A DNA stretch of 64,000 bases from NCBI RefSeq assembly GCF_027172205.1, contig NC_070616.1:13630001-13694000 (forward strand), written 5' to 3'. Shown here piece by piece: positions 10,001 through 25,000 of this stretch (position 1 is its first letter; each line of letters opens with the position of its first letter). Below the pieces are notes generated by a model. The model did no database searches. It was not told where the DNA came from and worked only from the letters and a program-made list of their open reading frames with translations. The DNA is from Podarcis raffonei (lineage: Eukaryota; Chordata; Lepidosauria; Squamata; Lacertidae). The translations under genes and the position numbers were made by a program.

Positions 10001-13000
10001 ACGGAGTTTAGCTCTGGAAGTCCAGCAGCTGGGAGGTTAATGGGACTCTGATGGCTCCCACCCAACACCCTTTTTCTCAAAAGTGGTCCACCAGATGTCT
10101 CAGGGAATTCACTTGAAAGTAGCAGCCCTCCCTGGTTGGTTGGCTGGTTCTGAGTTTTTTATATTCTAAGGGAGACTTCCTTTAGAAAGAGAGGCTCCAT
10201 TTTAGCCATTTGCAGCTGACTGCTGTCAAGAGAACAGGAAGATGTTTCTCCTACTGTGGTCCTACATCAGGGGGTGGGGAACCCTCCAGGTGCTGTTGGA
10301 CTACAGTTCCCATCAGCCCCAGTGAGTGGTTGGGGACAACGGGGGTCCCAAATCTGGAGGGCCTCCAAATCCCTCAGTCCTGTCCTAATTACCCAGTGTT
10401 TGTAATGAGCGCGCACACCCCTTTACAATTCTGCTTTTGACTGTTTTCATAGCTTAACATTTCATACCCTAAACGCAAGCAGGCCTGAGACTTCATGCAG
10501 GAGAAGGCTATCAATGGCTCTGCTCTGCCTTCACAGTCAGAGGCGGTAATGCTTCTGAAGACCAGCTGCTGGAAACCACAGGAGGGAGGAGAGTTCTCTT
10601 GCGCTTGTATCCTGCTTGCGGGTTTCCTGCAGGCATTTGGTTGGCCACTGTGAGAACAAAATGCTGGGCTAGATGGACCACTGGTCTGATCCAGCGTTGC
10701 TCTTCTTAAGCTCTTAGGACTTGCATCTTTCATGTCTCTTTTGCAACACAGCAGGCTGCCCTTCAGTCTGAGATGTTGAGTGCACTTGGCGGGTGGGAGC
10801 AGTTTGGCTTGGGGGCGTGTGTTGCAGAGGTGTATTTAATCATCTCCTCTTTCTCTTGTGATCCAGGTTGTACCTGAGTCTCGTGCTGGGGAACGTGAAT
10901 GTCACTCTGCTCAGCAAGCAGGCAAAGTAAATGCTGATCTCCTAACGCTTTGCTTCATTGCTTGCCTTGTGGTTTGCACTCATATGGGCTATGAACTTGT
11001 TTTTTGGGCGGGTTTGTTTGTTTTGTTGAAGGCTGAGGTTCTTGGAATGCCTGGTGCCATGCTCATTACCCAGTGCTGCTTCCTTTCTTCCACCTGACAG
11101 TTGGATGGAATTGCAGAATGCTTGCAATCGGGGCTACAGGAAATGTTTGTAGCTGGAGGAGAATTTGGAGACTGGAGTGGGCGGGGGCAGAGAGATGGGA
11201 CGGTCAGCTAGAATTCTGCACCAGCAGAAGCTGAATTCTGTGGTTTGCATTAATTATGCAAATAAGCAAATGCTTACATGATTTCTCATTTTGCATGCTT
11301 CTGTCATATGCTACTATTTTGCATAACTTCTGGTTTTGCTACTTATAAGAGGGCACACACGTTGAAACCCACCATCACTGAAAATCTTAGCCATCCATTA
11401 TTCAAGATTTAAGATTTCAACAGGCCTTGCTCACCTGCGTTCCAGTGTGTTTTGCCACCGTGAGGACTAAAAGCTTCATTAATATAATAGTTACAATGCT
11501 TAGCTGATTAATCAATCAGCATAACTGGGTGATTAAATCAAGAGCACCTTTCCACAGAGTTAGAGAAGGGAAAGTGAGATGGTGATTGATGGAGAAATGT
11601 CCTTTTGAAAAAGCACATGTTTTCAGAACTATTGTGTATTGTATGCATAATTTTTCCAGGCTTCATGAACGTAGATGAATCTCATTATTTGTCCACAGCC
11701 AAATCCTGAATTCAGTTGCTTGCAAACTCTTGCAACTGATAGAGTTCACTGAGTTCTGAAGCCTGGCAATTTTCCAGCTTCTTCTTCAGATGATCTCTTT
11801 CGCTCGAATCCGCAGTGGCAACAGATAGCCTTCAACAATTCTTGCAGTTCCTGAAATCTCCTACCACAACCCAGACAGTCTGCTGTAACCTGAACCCTTT
11901 TATACACAAAGTTGTTTGCCAGATCTGCCCAGTAACACAGATAAGTCACAGGATGCCTGCAGGTGCATTGTGGGGACTGAAGCATCTCTACTGACTCATG
12001 TAGAATTAACCCAGTAGCTGCATTCCTCAGCGTACCTGGAGAAGGGCATCTTCCATGATCTTAATGCCTAGGCAGGTTCGTTTGGGGGTTGGCCAAGCCT
12101 GTGTCCCAAGCCACAAAGAAAAGCTTAGGCTGAGCCCTGGAAGCTGGGTGCTGGGCAAAGTCCATTCACTTCTCCCTCCCTGTTCTAGGTTCAGGTACAA
12201 GGATGAGTATGAGAAGTTCAAGTTGTACCTCACCATCATCCTGCTCATAATCTCCTTCACCTGCCGGTTCCTGCTTAACTCCAGGTGAGTCTGTGGCAGC
12301 CTTAGATTGGGACCGCACTGCTAAAAGTGAGCCATCATTCCTATCCCTGCTCGCTTGAATGACATCCCTCTGAAGCAGTGGTTTTTCTTTCTTCCTTAGA
12401 GCATTTGCACCTTGCTCTTTGGCCCCAAAGGCTTCCGGAGAGCCTTATATACAATCAGTTATAAACAGGAAAGTCCCTGCTTGCAGGCTTACAATCTAGA
12501 AACACCACCACCACACAAGGAAAAACAGGGGGGGGGCAGAAATCAAGCTGAGGAACCCATTCTTAGAGAGTTGTTCTCATAAAGACCAGTTCAGGATTGG
12601 GAAGTGCCTGATGGAGCTGGTCTTTTGGCAAAGCCGATGGAACGAATCCTGCTACTGCCCATCTCTCCCACTGATGCAGCCTGATGGGCCCCCAGGCACC
12701 AGTTGAGGGGAGAAGAGGCCTGATAGGGGTAGCCTGTCACAGCAGAGCCGACGGAGGGAGCTGCCCATCTCTCCACTGAGGACTGTCTGATGGACTGGCT
12801 GTAACAACCCGAGGTGGTTAAAGGTTGCAGGGTGCCTTGCAGACAAAAGAAGGAAGACCAGTATGAACCCCTTCTCTTCCACCATGCACAGTAACCCTTT
12901 CCCTCTCTCACCGCTTGCCGCAGGGTGACGGATGCAGTCTTCAATTTCCTCTTGGTCTGGTACTACTGCACCCTCACCATCCGTGAGAGTATCCTGATCA

Positions 13001-16000
13001 ACAACGGGTCCAAGTAAGTTGTCCAGACCCACCGAAAGCTCTGGAGGCAGAGCTGATAAGATGATGAGCCAGGGCAGTGTCCTCTGACCAGCTGAGCTTT
13101 CCAAGACTTTCTCCAAGTCTTGCTTCTTGAGATCAACCTTAACCAGCAGTGCCAGGAGCGAAAATAAGGACTCTTGTGCTTACAGAGACGGTGGTAGGAT
13201 AAGAAGCTGCCAGTGGTCCATCTGGCGCAGCTGTGCCTGCTGTGATTGACAGCAGAAGCCATTCCTAGACCTTCCGTCTGACCCCTAACTAGAAGGGCTA
13301 TAAGATGGAGCCTGGGATCTTTTCCATGGCCTTTCCTCGTACAGCTGTATATTTTGGATAGTTGCTTCTTCGCTATGCATTTGGGCACCTCTTAAGAGAT
13401 CTTAAGCCCATTCACCATGATAGTTCCTGAGATCAAGGAGAAGATATCCTTCCATGATTGGATGCCATTTTGAATCAAGATAGCAAACTGAAGCTTTCAA
13501 AACTGCACTGAGTTTAACCACTGGTTTCAAAACGGCACTGATTTTTTATTTATTTTTGTCACTTAGCATGCACAAACAATGCCTGGCTGTTAGCATTAAC
13601 ATAAATGTTAACAGCCTGGTTGTTTGCCTATCTCCCCTAGGACCCTTTGTGACTCACACTGATAGGCATGTTTGGGCAGGCTGACATTTCAAAGACAGCA
13701 CCTGCACGTTTTGCCCCTTAACTTTTCCTACAAGGCCTGGAGATTTCCTTTTTTTAAAAAAAAAGAAAGAAAGAAAATGAAAGCTGAGAGTCTGGGGCAC
13801 GGGCACCTGCTTGGTCACCTCTGAGCCAAGGTGTTGCAGGTTGCCACTGGCTGTTGCATCTGGCGGCTTGATAGCCCTCCTTGGAGCCACGTTGCAGCTG
13901 CTGTTCCCTCGTCATCTTGAGGAACTCCCAAGCAAGTGTGCTGAACTGCAGGGCTTAAAGTTAACACTCTCTAACAAAAGTCTTTCCCCTCCCCCCCCGC
14001 ACCCCTTGTGTTTCCCCAGAATTAAAGGCTGGTGGGTTTTCCATCACTACATCTCTACCTTCCTCTCTGGCGTCATGCTGACTTGGTGAGTCCTCAGCTC
14101 AGCATCCTCTCTGTTGCCATTATATGATGTCCTGGTGGCCATCAGTGGTCCCCTGTGGCTCAGAGGCCCAGCTCACATTCACCTGGATTTCTGCATTCAG
14201 TATTGGGGGCCTAACTCTGCAGAACTCCCTCTTGGCTGAGATCAAGCTGGCTGGCCCCCTTCATTTTATTTGTTGCGCTAATATCCCACCTGTTCCTCCA
14301 AAGAGCTCAGGTTGGCATGCATCTTTCGCCCCACCTCAGTTAATCCTCACAACAGCCCTGTGAAGTGGGTTAGGCTGAGAGGTGGAGACTGGCCCAAGGT
14401 CACAACTAGTGAGCTTTGCGGCTAAGCAGGGATTTGAACCCTGGTCCAACACTCTAACCACCACAACCCACAGGTTCTCAAGGTGGGTTTTTTCCAATAG
14501 TCATTTTAAATAAACATTTTCTGATTTTTGTAGTTAGCTGACTTCATCTTCTGCAAGGTTTCCTGTAACCTCGTGGGATGCTGCTTAGAAACCATGGCAT
14601 TAAGTAGCGTATAAATTCTCCCAATAAATAACTAATAGCATAGGAAGCCGACTTTTACAGAGTTGGACCCTTGGAGAGTTCGATGATTGAACCTGGGACC
14701 TTTTTGTATGCAAAGCACAAGATCTATGACTCAGCTACAAACTTTCCCCTGTGCCGAGAAAATGTAGGTTTGTGCTGGATATTTCAAGACTGTGTGTCTC
14801 TGTGAATGTATGGTTACACTGTATGGCTCAGTGCGCTCCCCTAGTTAAAGCCATCACTGGTGGTGGAAATGATCGTATCCTGCTTCAGTGAGTTCCCTCG
14901 GTTAAACATATGTATGTAGGAAGTTTGCCTAGCCCAGCACTGTTGGAGGAAGCTCTCTTGAACCTTCTTTGAAGCTTTCATCTGCTGTGCCTGTTCTTCA
15001 TTTTCCTGTTGACTTGTTTTGCTGCAAGCATTGCCATTAAATGGCGTCAGGGAGCAATTTTGGCCCAGCAGGCCAGAACTTTATCTGAATCACACCACAC
15101 CAGCCAATTTTTACAAGAGGGTAGGACCGCCCCACCTGCCAGTTGTCTGATGTTAGGACATCAGATGATTGACAGGTGTGTGGTGCCGCCTACCTGTCAA
15201 AGTTGCCTGCGGACAGGTGGGGAGATAGCAACCAGGTAGGATTGAACTCTCCATGCATCAGCTCCTGCACTTTGGAACTCTCTGCCTGTTGACACCAGTC
15301 AGGCACCTTCCCTGTGCTCTTTTCGGTGCCTGCTAAAAACATTTATGTTCTGGCAAGCCTGTCCAGATATGTAGAATCTTTACATGTGTTTTAATCTGGG
15401 GTTTTTTTAGCTCATCACTGATTTTAATTCTTATCTGAATGTTTTGCATAGCTGTTTATTTATTGATTGTTTTTATTCCTTTTTTTTGAAAGTCACTCTG
15501 TGGTTTTCTTTAACAATCATAGACTCAGAGAACTGCAGAGCTGGAAGCAACGCACAGGGTAATTTCGTCCAACCCCCTTCAATGGCGTTGAAGCCTTAGA
15601 TGGAATTTTCCACCCACTTTGGGCCGCATTCCCAAGCAACCCAACTCCGAGAAGACTCTCTACCGGCCTCACAGCGTTCCTTCCAACTCTACGGTTCTAT
15701 GAGTCTACGATTGTTAGAGAAACCCACAAAGTGATTTTCAAAAAAGGATAAAAACAAACGAACAAAAAACCCATCAAAGTGTTATATAAATTGTATGAAA
15801 TGAATACCTGCTCCACAATGGGAGCAGGTTGTCACAGTTTGGGGGCCCAATTTGGCGCATTGGATGGAGGGTCCCCACCCTGTGCTAGGAGAATGGGTTA
15901 TACATTTCTAAATGAGCATACTTTTCCTTTTCTCATTTTCTCTCCCCCCCCCCCCACTTTCCTGGTGTCCTTGCAGGCCAGACGGTCTCATGTACCAGAA

Positions 16001-19000
16001 GTTCAGAAATCAGTTTCTCACCTTCTCCATGTATCAAAGTAAGTGAAGCTGCCCACAAGGAGGCAGGAAGATCAGCTGAGCACCCTTGAGCCTCAGAACC
16101 ATGTGGGTGGGGCAGTGTGCTCAATTAGCCAAGCACCTTTTCAGAAGTGGGCTACGTGAACTAATTTCAGTAGTGCTAATTTCAGTAGTTCCATTCTTGA
16201 GTAGGATACAGGCCTCCAGTTCCATAACATGAGCTTGTGAGCAGAATTGTCCAGGTGAGACTAGCAAAGCTTTCAGATTTCCTTGTTGAGAAAGAAAGGG
16301 GTTTGTTGGATGGAACGGGAAGGCAGGTGTGAAGGAAGCCTTTTATAGCCCTGGTGGGCCAAACTCCATTCTAGGCAGTCTTCTGTCAACGTTTCCCTTT
16401 TTTTAAGGGAAATTCCCTTATTCCGAATAGGATTCCTTGCAAGAAAAGGGAAGAGTTGACAGCTATGCTTCTGAGGGCCACCTGACATCTGTGGGCAGGG
16501 TCAGAGGAACTGAGCGGAGCAGATGATGTAAATTTTACCTTCCTACATTTGACTGGTTTCTACACACACCTTTCTACCTGTAAGATAGGTTAGGCTGAGA
16601 GGCTGAGACCAGCCCAAGGTCGCACCCAGTGAGCTTCACAGCTGATTGGGGATTTGAACCCTGGTCTTTCCTAGGTCCTAGTTCAACACTAACCACTACA
16701 CCACACTGCCTCTTTACGAGTCAAACTTTTGTCCCATTTCTTAGCAAGCAAAAAAGTCTATTTAAAAAAAACCTCATATTCTCAGGAGCCTCTTGAAAAA
16801 TAGGGAGTTGGAAGGGACCCACTGGATTATTATTTTTTTAACCTCTGATGCTCTGAAAGCCTTTGCAACGTCTGAGAAGCCAGGTTTTGGAATTGGCCTT
16901 CCAAGCCGCCCGCGACAGTGACCTTTCTCCCCACCTCCTTCTGACAGGCTTTGTCCAGTTCCTCCAGTATTATTACCAGAGCGGTTGCCTGTACCGGCTG
17001 AGAGCCCTGGGTGAGCGGCACACCATGGACCTCACAGTGGGTAAGTGGCATCTCTTGCTTTGGCCTCCTCTTCTCTTGCTGAGAAGGCAAGCCTCTCCAG
17101 GCTTAGGAGAAGCCCAGGCTTAGGAGAGGCAAGCTTGTGACCCTTCAAGCTGTTGGGCTCTGCATTCCCCATCACCACTGCTGGCTGGGGCTGATGGGAC
17201 CTGCAGTCCAGCTGTGAGATCGTTGCCACTGCTTAAGACTCCTGCCGCAAGGTGTAGTGCAAGAAATGCAAGTACCTTATTTTTTGCTATATAAGACTCA
17301 CTTTTTCCCTCTTAAAAAGTAAGGGGAAGTGTGTGTACATCTTATGGAGCAAATGCAGGCTGCGCAGCTATCGCTGAAGCCAGAACAGCAAGAGGGATTC
17401 CTGCTTTCGCTGTGCAGCAATCCCTCTTGCTGTTCTGGCTGTTTTCCTCCTCCAAAAACTAGGTGTGTCTTATGGTCTGGTGTGTCTTATAGAGCGAAAA
17501 ATATAGTTGTTTCACTTCTCTGCAACATAACTTTTTTTTCTCTCCTCCCGCCACCCTCAGAGGGCTTCCAGTCCTGGATGTGGAGAGGCCTCACCTTCCT
17601 GCTCCCATTCCTTTTCTTTGGCCAGGTAAGTGTGCCATGGCATTTTGGGGGAGGGCATCTAGGAATGGTGGGGTGTCAGGGACTGGACTGAGGGAGATGA
17701 GACTGAGGAGGAATGGTGGAGAACGCCCCCCTCCTCCTCATGAACTTCCCAGAGAAGAGGAAGGCAGTACAGTGGTACCTCAGAAGTCGAACGGAATCCG
17801 TTCTGGAAGTCTGTTCAACTTCCAAAACGTTCGGAAACCAAAGTGCAGCTTCTGTTTTTTTTTTTTTTAAATGAATATTTATTGAATTTTCCAGTTTTAT
17901 ATAAACACAAAAAGAAAAAGGAAGAGAAAAATATTAAAAACAATTCGGTTTCCATAACAGTTTTTCATTCACATGTTTCTTTGACTTCCTCATACCTCCC
18001 CTTCTTGTTCTCTAATTCGATTTATTAATTCAGCAAATCCTAATCTCTTAACATTCCTTTTAAAATAAAACCTTATTTTCCATTCAACTTTTTTAAATTT
18101 AATAACATAAACAATTATAATCCCCATTATCTTTATCATAACAGCTAGAGACCACCAAAGTTCAAACCAACATCTTTTCAAAGTTCATTAATTTTATAAT
18201 ATTTCTGTAGATAATCCTTGAATTTCTTCCAATCTTCTTCTGCTGCCTTTTCTCCCTGGTCGCGGATCCTGCCGGTCATTTCTGCCAGTCCCATACAGTC
18301 AATCAACTTCATCTGCCATTCTTCCAGAGTGGGTAGATCTTGAGTCTTCCAGTGCTTTGCTATAAGTATTCTTGCTGCTGTTGTAGCATACATAAAAAAA
18401 GTTCTGTCCTTCTTTGGCACCAAATGGCCGACTATGCCCAAGAGAAAAGCCTCTGATTTTTTCAGGAAGGTATACTTAAGTACCTTTTTCATTTCATTAT
18501 AAATCATTTCCCAGAAGGCCTTAATCTTTGGGCACGTCCACCAAAGGTGAAAGAATGTACCTTCAACATCCTTACATTTCCAGCATTTATTATCGGGCAA
18601 GTGATATATTTTTGCGAGCTTGACTGGGGTTATGTACCACCTGTATATCATTTTCATAATATTCTCTCTTAAGGCATTACATGCCGTAAATTTCATACCT
18701 GTGGTCCATAACTGTTCCCAGTCAGCAAACATGATGTTATGTCCAAGATCTTGTGCCCATTTAATCATAGCTGACTTAACCGTTTCATCCTGTGTATTCC
18801 ATTTCAGCAGCAAGTTATACATTTTTGACATGATTTTAGTTTTAGGTTCTAGCACTTCTGTTTCTAATTTAGATTTTTCCACCTGGAAGCCAATTTTCCT
18901 GTCCAAATTGTATGCCTCCCTTATCTGAAAATAATGTAACCAGTCTCGGACTTTATTTTTTAATTTCTCAAAACTCTGCAGTTTCAGTCTATCTCCTTCT

Positions 19001-22000
19001 TGCTCCAAAATTTCCCAATATTTTGGCCAACTGGCCTCCATATTGAGTTTTTTCTGAGCTTTCGCTTCCATTGGTGACAACCACCTTGGGGTTTTATTTT
19101 CAAGTAAATCCTTGTATCTGATCCAGACATTAAACAAAGATCTCCTGACAATATGATTTTTAAATGCTTTGTGAGCTTTAACCTTGTCATACCACAAATA
19201 TGCATGCCATCCAAAAACATTGTTAAAACCTTCTAAATCCAAAATGTCCGTGTTTTCAAGAAGCAGCCAATCTTTCAGCCAGCAGAATGCTGCTGACTCA
19301 TAGTACAGTCTGAAGTCTGGCAGGGCAAAGCCACCCCTTTCTTTTGCATCAGTTAAAATCTTATATTTTATCCTGGGCTTCTTGCCCTGCCAGATAAATT
19401 TAGAGATATCTTTCTGCCACTTCTTAAAACAGTCCATCTTGTCCACAATTTGTAGTGTTTGGAACAGAAACAACATTTTAGGCAATACATTCATCTTAAT
19501 AGCTGCTATTCGACCCATCAAGGAAAGCTTCAGATTTGACCATATTTCGAGATCTTTTTTCACTTCTGACCAGCATTTCTCATAATTATTTTTAAATAAA
19601 TTCCCATTTTTAGATGTCATATTAATCCCCAGATATTTCACCTTCCTCACCACAGACAGACCTGTTTCATTCTGGAATTTCTCTTTTTCAAACAATGTCA
19701 TATTTTTCTCTAAAACCTTGGTTTTGGTCTTATTCAATTTAAATCCTGCCACCTGACCAAATTCTTGGATTAATTCTAAAACTCTTTTTGTACTAGATTC
19801 TGGCTCCTGTAATGTCAAAACTAGATCATCTGCAAATGCTCTCAATTTATATTGTTTGGCTCCGACCTGTATACCTTTAACCAACCGTTCCCTTCTAATC
19901 ATGTTCAGCAAGACCTCCAGGACCGATATAAAAAGTAAAGGGGAAATTGGGCATCCTTGTCGTGTCCCTTTTTCAATCTTAAATTGTTCCGTAACCACAT
20001 TATTTACAATTAATTTAGCCTTTTGTTCGGAATATATTGCACCTATACCATTTTCAAACCCTTGGCCTACCCCCATACCCTGTAGGTTCTTTTTCATAAA
20101 ACTCCAAGAAATGTTATCAAAGGCTTTCTCCGCATCCACAAATATCAGAACAGCTTTAGTATTTATATCCACATCTAGCTTTTCCAAGATGTCAATTACG
20201 TTCCTCAAATTGTCAGATATATGTCTTCCCGGCAGAAAGCCCGCCTGGTCCTTATGTATCTCTTCAATCAATACTCTTTTCAATCTCTTAGCCAAAATGT
20301 CAGCAAAAATTTTGTAATCCACATTTAATAAGGATATGGGACGGTAGTTTTTAAGTTGGGTCTTTTCAGTCTCTGTTTTCGGTATAAGTGTAATATAAGC
20401 CTCTTTCCACGATTCTGGTGCCTTTTTCCCTTCCAAAATCTCGTTACAGACTTCCTTCAGAGGTTGTACTATCCAATCCTTCAAGGATCTATAATATCTG
20501 GAAGTCAGTCCATCCGGTCCCGGAGATTTGCCCAATTGCATATTTAAGATGGCACCTTCTATCTCCTGATCTGTTATTTTACAGTTCAACAATGCTTTAC
20601 TTTCCTGTGAGATTTTTTGTAATCCATTTGTTTTCAAAAATCCATCAATGTCCCTTTCATTCTGTGGCCCTTGTGCGTATAATTGCTTAAAATACTTCTG
20701 AAAACAATTTCTTATCTCATTTGGGTTATTTATGTCTTTTCCCTCTACTTCCAGATTTGTGATTGTATTTAGTTTTTGTCTTTTTTTCAGTTGCCATGCC
20801 AGTAATTTCCCACATTTATCCGCCGATTCAAATGTCTTCTGTCTCATTTGTTTAATTTTCCATTCTATTTCCTGGTTCATCAGTTCCATATATTGTGTTT
20901 GGTAGATCTTTATTTCTCTCAAAATCTCTTGTGACTTCGGCTTGGCTCTCAGTTTTTTCTCACCTTCTTTAATTTTCTCCAAAATTTTATCTTTTTTCTC
21001 ATTTTGCCTTCTCTTTTTTAATGCATTCTGTTGTATCAAAAACCCTCTCATCACGGCTTTACTTGCATCCCAGATTACTCTTTTCTCCACATTTGTTGGC
21101 AAGTTTAATTCAAAATAGTCTTTTAAAGTCTTTTGGGCCTTGTTGTATACTTCTTCATCTCTAAATAGGGTGTCATTCATCCTCCATCTAAAGGTACCGG
21201 TTGTTGTTGACTTCATCTCCATCTTTACAGCGTTATGGTCGGAGCATGTTTTAGGGCAGATTTCCACTTTTTTTATCTTTGGAGCCATTCCTCTAGTAAT
21301 CCAAATTTGGTCAATTCTGGTCCATGTCATCTTGGCTTCAGAGAAGAATGTTCCTTCTCTCTCCAAGGGGTTCTTAGTTCTCCAAATATCAATCAAGTCC
21401 ATGTTATCAGTCATTTCAAAAAAAGTTTTTGGTAGTCTACCATCTTTGGTAACTACCTGTTTTTGGGCCTTGTCCATATTAGTTGATACCACTCCATTCA
21501 TGTCCCCCATCAAGATTATGTTGTAGTCCATAAAGTCCATCAAAGTCTCATGCAGCTTCTTGAAAAATTCCGACTTCCCCTCATTTGGTGCATACACACC
21601 TACTATCAAAAATTTTTCCCCTTGAAACTGAATTTCAATAGCCAAATATCTTCCTTGTTCATCTTTGAGGATGAATTTCGGTGAAAATTTCTCCTTAGCG
21701 TAAATCACCACTCCTCTTTTTTTGACTTTGTCAGACGAAATAAATTCTTGCCCTAATCTTTTATTTACCAATATTTTCCTGTGTAGCCTCATAACATGAG
21801 TCTCTTGTAAGCACAAAGTGCAGCTTCTGATTGGCTGCAGGAAGCTCCTGCTTTTGCCTTTTTTAAAAAAAACTCTGTACAGAGGAACCTGCCATTTACA
21901 GAGTCTTTTTTTTAAAAAAAAATATTTTTATTCAAGAATTTTTCCATATAAATATAACATACATAAACATACAAAGACAAAAACAAAACAAAAAACATGT

Positions 22001-25000
22001 ACCATTTCATATCCTGATTTCTTATACCTTCCTTCCCCGACTTCCTCATGCCTCCCTTTTCTGTATTCCAAATTCTTATCAATTACTCAGCAAATCTTCC
22101 CTTATTTTAATTTAAGTTTAAGCTAATCTTCCTTATTCTCCTTGTCTTGACCATTACTAATAGTAACCGTTTACTTTCCAATCCATCATCATTCTAACTT
22201 TCATTAACTTTGTGATATTTCTTTAAATAGTCCTTAAATTTTTTCCATTCTTCTTGCGCTGTTTCTCTTCCCAGGTTTCGGATTCTGCTCGTCATTTCTG
22301 CCAAGCCCATGTAGTCAATCACCTTCATCTGCCATTCTTCCAGTGTGGGTAGATCTTGCGTCTTCCAGTACTTCGCAATGAGTATTCTAGCTGCTGTTGT
22401 AGCATACATGAAAAAAGTTATGTCTGTCTTTAACACCCCTTGGCCGACAATACCCAAGAGAAAGGCCTCTGGTTTCTTGGTGAAAGTATATTTAAATACC
22501 TTTTTGAGTTCATTATAGATCATTTCCCAGAATGCCTTAATCTTCGGGCACGTCCACCAAAGGTGGAAAAATGTACCTTCCTTTTCTTTACATTTCCAAC
22601 ATTTATTGTCGGGCAAATGGTAAATCTTTGCAAGCTTGACCGGGGTTATGTACCACCTATAGATCATTTTCATAATATTTTCTCTTAGGGCATTACATGC
22701 CGTAAATTTCATCCCGGTGGTCCACAACTTTTCCCAATCAGCAAACAAAATATTATGACCAATGTCCTGAGCCCATTTAATCATAGCTGATTTAACCGTT
22801 TCATCTTGTGTATTCCATTTCAGCAGCAAATTATACATTTTTGACAAATTCTTAGTACTGGATTCTAACAATTCAGTCTCCAATTTGGATTTTTCCACCT
22901 GGAAGCCAACTTTACTGTCCAGTTTAAACACTTCATTTATTTGGTGATAATGCAACCAATCTCTCACCTTCCCTTTTAGTTTCTCAAAACTCTGCAATCT
23001 CAGTTTGTCCCCTTCCTTTTCCAAAATTTCCCAGTATCTTGGCCACTTAGACTCCATATTTAACTTTTTAACTGCCTTAGCTTCCATTGGCGACAACCAC
23101 ATTGGAGTTTTGTTTTCCAGCAAATCTTTATATCTAACCCAAACATTTAATAATGCTTTTCTGACAATATGGTTTTTAAAACTTTTATGTGCTTTAACCT
23201 TGTCATACCACAGATATGCATGCCACCCAAAAATATTGTTAAAACCTTCCAAGTCCAAAATGTCTGTGTTTTCAAGAAGCAGCCATTCTTTCAGCCAGCA
23301 GAAAGCTGCCGCTTCATAGTACAGTTTGAAGTCAGGCAGGGCAAACCCCCCTCTTTCCTTTGAATCCGTTAATATCTTAAATTTAATTCTGGGCTTTTTG
23401 CCCTGCCAGACAAATTTAGATATGTCTTTTTGCCACCTCTTGAAACAGTCCATTTTGTCCATTATTTGCAGTGCTTGAAACAAAAACAGCATTCTTGGCA
23501 ATACATTCATCTTTATAACTGCAATTCGACCTAACAAGGAAAGCTTTAAATTTGACCAAATCTCCAAGTCTTTTTTCACTTCTGTCCAAGTTTTTTCATA
23601 ATTATCTTTAAATAAATTCACATTCTTAGCTGTCATGTTTATACCCAAATATTTCACTTTTTTAACCACAGTCAACCCTGTCTCATTCTGAAACCTTTCT
23701 TTTTCAACCTGTGTTAGATTTTTCTCCAATACCTTTGTTTTTAACTTATTCAATTTAAATCCTGCCAATTGACCAAACTCTTGGATTATTTCCAAAACTC
23801 TTTTCGTACTAGCTTCTGGCTCTTGCAATGTAAGTACTAGGTCATCTGCAAATGCTCTCAGTTTATATTGTTTAACTCCGACCTGAATCCCTTTAACCAA
23901 CTGGTCCCTCCTAATCATATTAAGCAAAACCTCCAGGACCGATATAAAAAGTAATGGGGAGATAGGGCACCCCTGTCGTGTCCCTTTTTCAATCTTAAAC
24001 TCTTCTGTAACCACATTATTTACAATTAATTTTGCTTTCTGTTCGGAATAAATTGCACCTATACCATTCTCAAACCCTTGGCCTACCCCCATCCCCCGGA
24101 GGTTCTTCAACATAAAGCTCCAAGAAATGTTGTCAAAGGCTTTCTCGGCATCCACAAATATCAAAACAGCCTTAGTGTTTATGTTCACTTCCAACTTTTC
24201 CAAAATGTCAATTATGTTCCTTACATTATCCGACAAATGCCTTTTCGGGAGAAAGCCTGCTTGGTCCCCATGAATCTCCTCCATCAAAACTCTTTTCAGT
24301 CTCTTTGCTAAAATGTCAGCAAAGATTTTGTAATCCACATTCAATAACGAGATGGGTCGGTAGTTTTTAAGTTGGGTCTTTTCAGTCTCTGTCTTTGGTA
24401 TAAGTGTAATATAGGCCTCTCTCCACGTATCGGGTGCCCTTTTCCCCTCCATAATCTCGTTACAGACTTCCTTCAAAGGTTGTATCAACCCTTCCTTCAG
24501 TACTTTATAATATTTGGAAGTCAGTCCATCCGGTCCTGGGGATTTGCCCAACGCCATACCTTGAATGGCATCTTCTATTTCTTGTGCTGATATCTCCTGG
24601 TTCAAAATGGTCTTACTTTCCTGCGAGACCTTTTTCAGCCCATTTTCCTCGAGGAATTGTTGTATGTCCATTTCCTTCTGCGGCCCTTGTGTGTAAAGTT
24701 GTCTAAAGTAGTTCTGAAAACAGTTCCTAATTTCAGCTGGGTTGCTTATATTCTTTCCTTCCACTTCTATATTTGTTACCGTGTTCAGTTTTTGTCTCTT
24801 CTTTATTTGCCAAGCCAATAACTTGCCACATTTGTCAGCAGATTCAAAGGTCTTTTGTCTCATTTGCTTAATTTTCCACTCTAATTCTTGATTCGTCAGT
24901 TCCATATATTGTGTTTGATAAAATTTGATTTCTCTTAAAATCTCTTGTGATTTTGGCTTCAATCTTAATTTCTTTTCCCCTTCTTTTATCTTTTCCAGAA

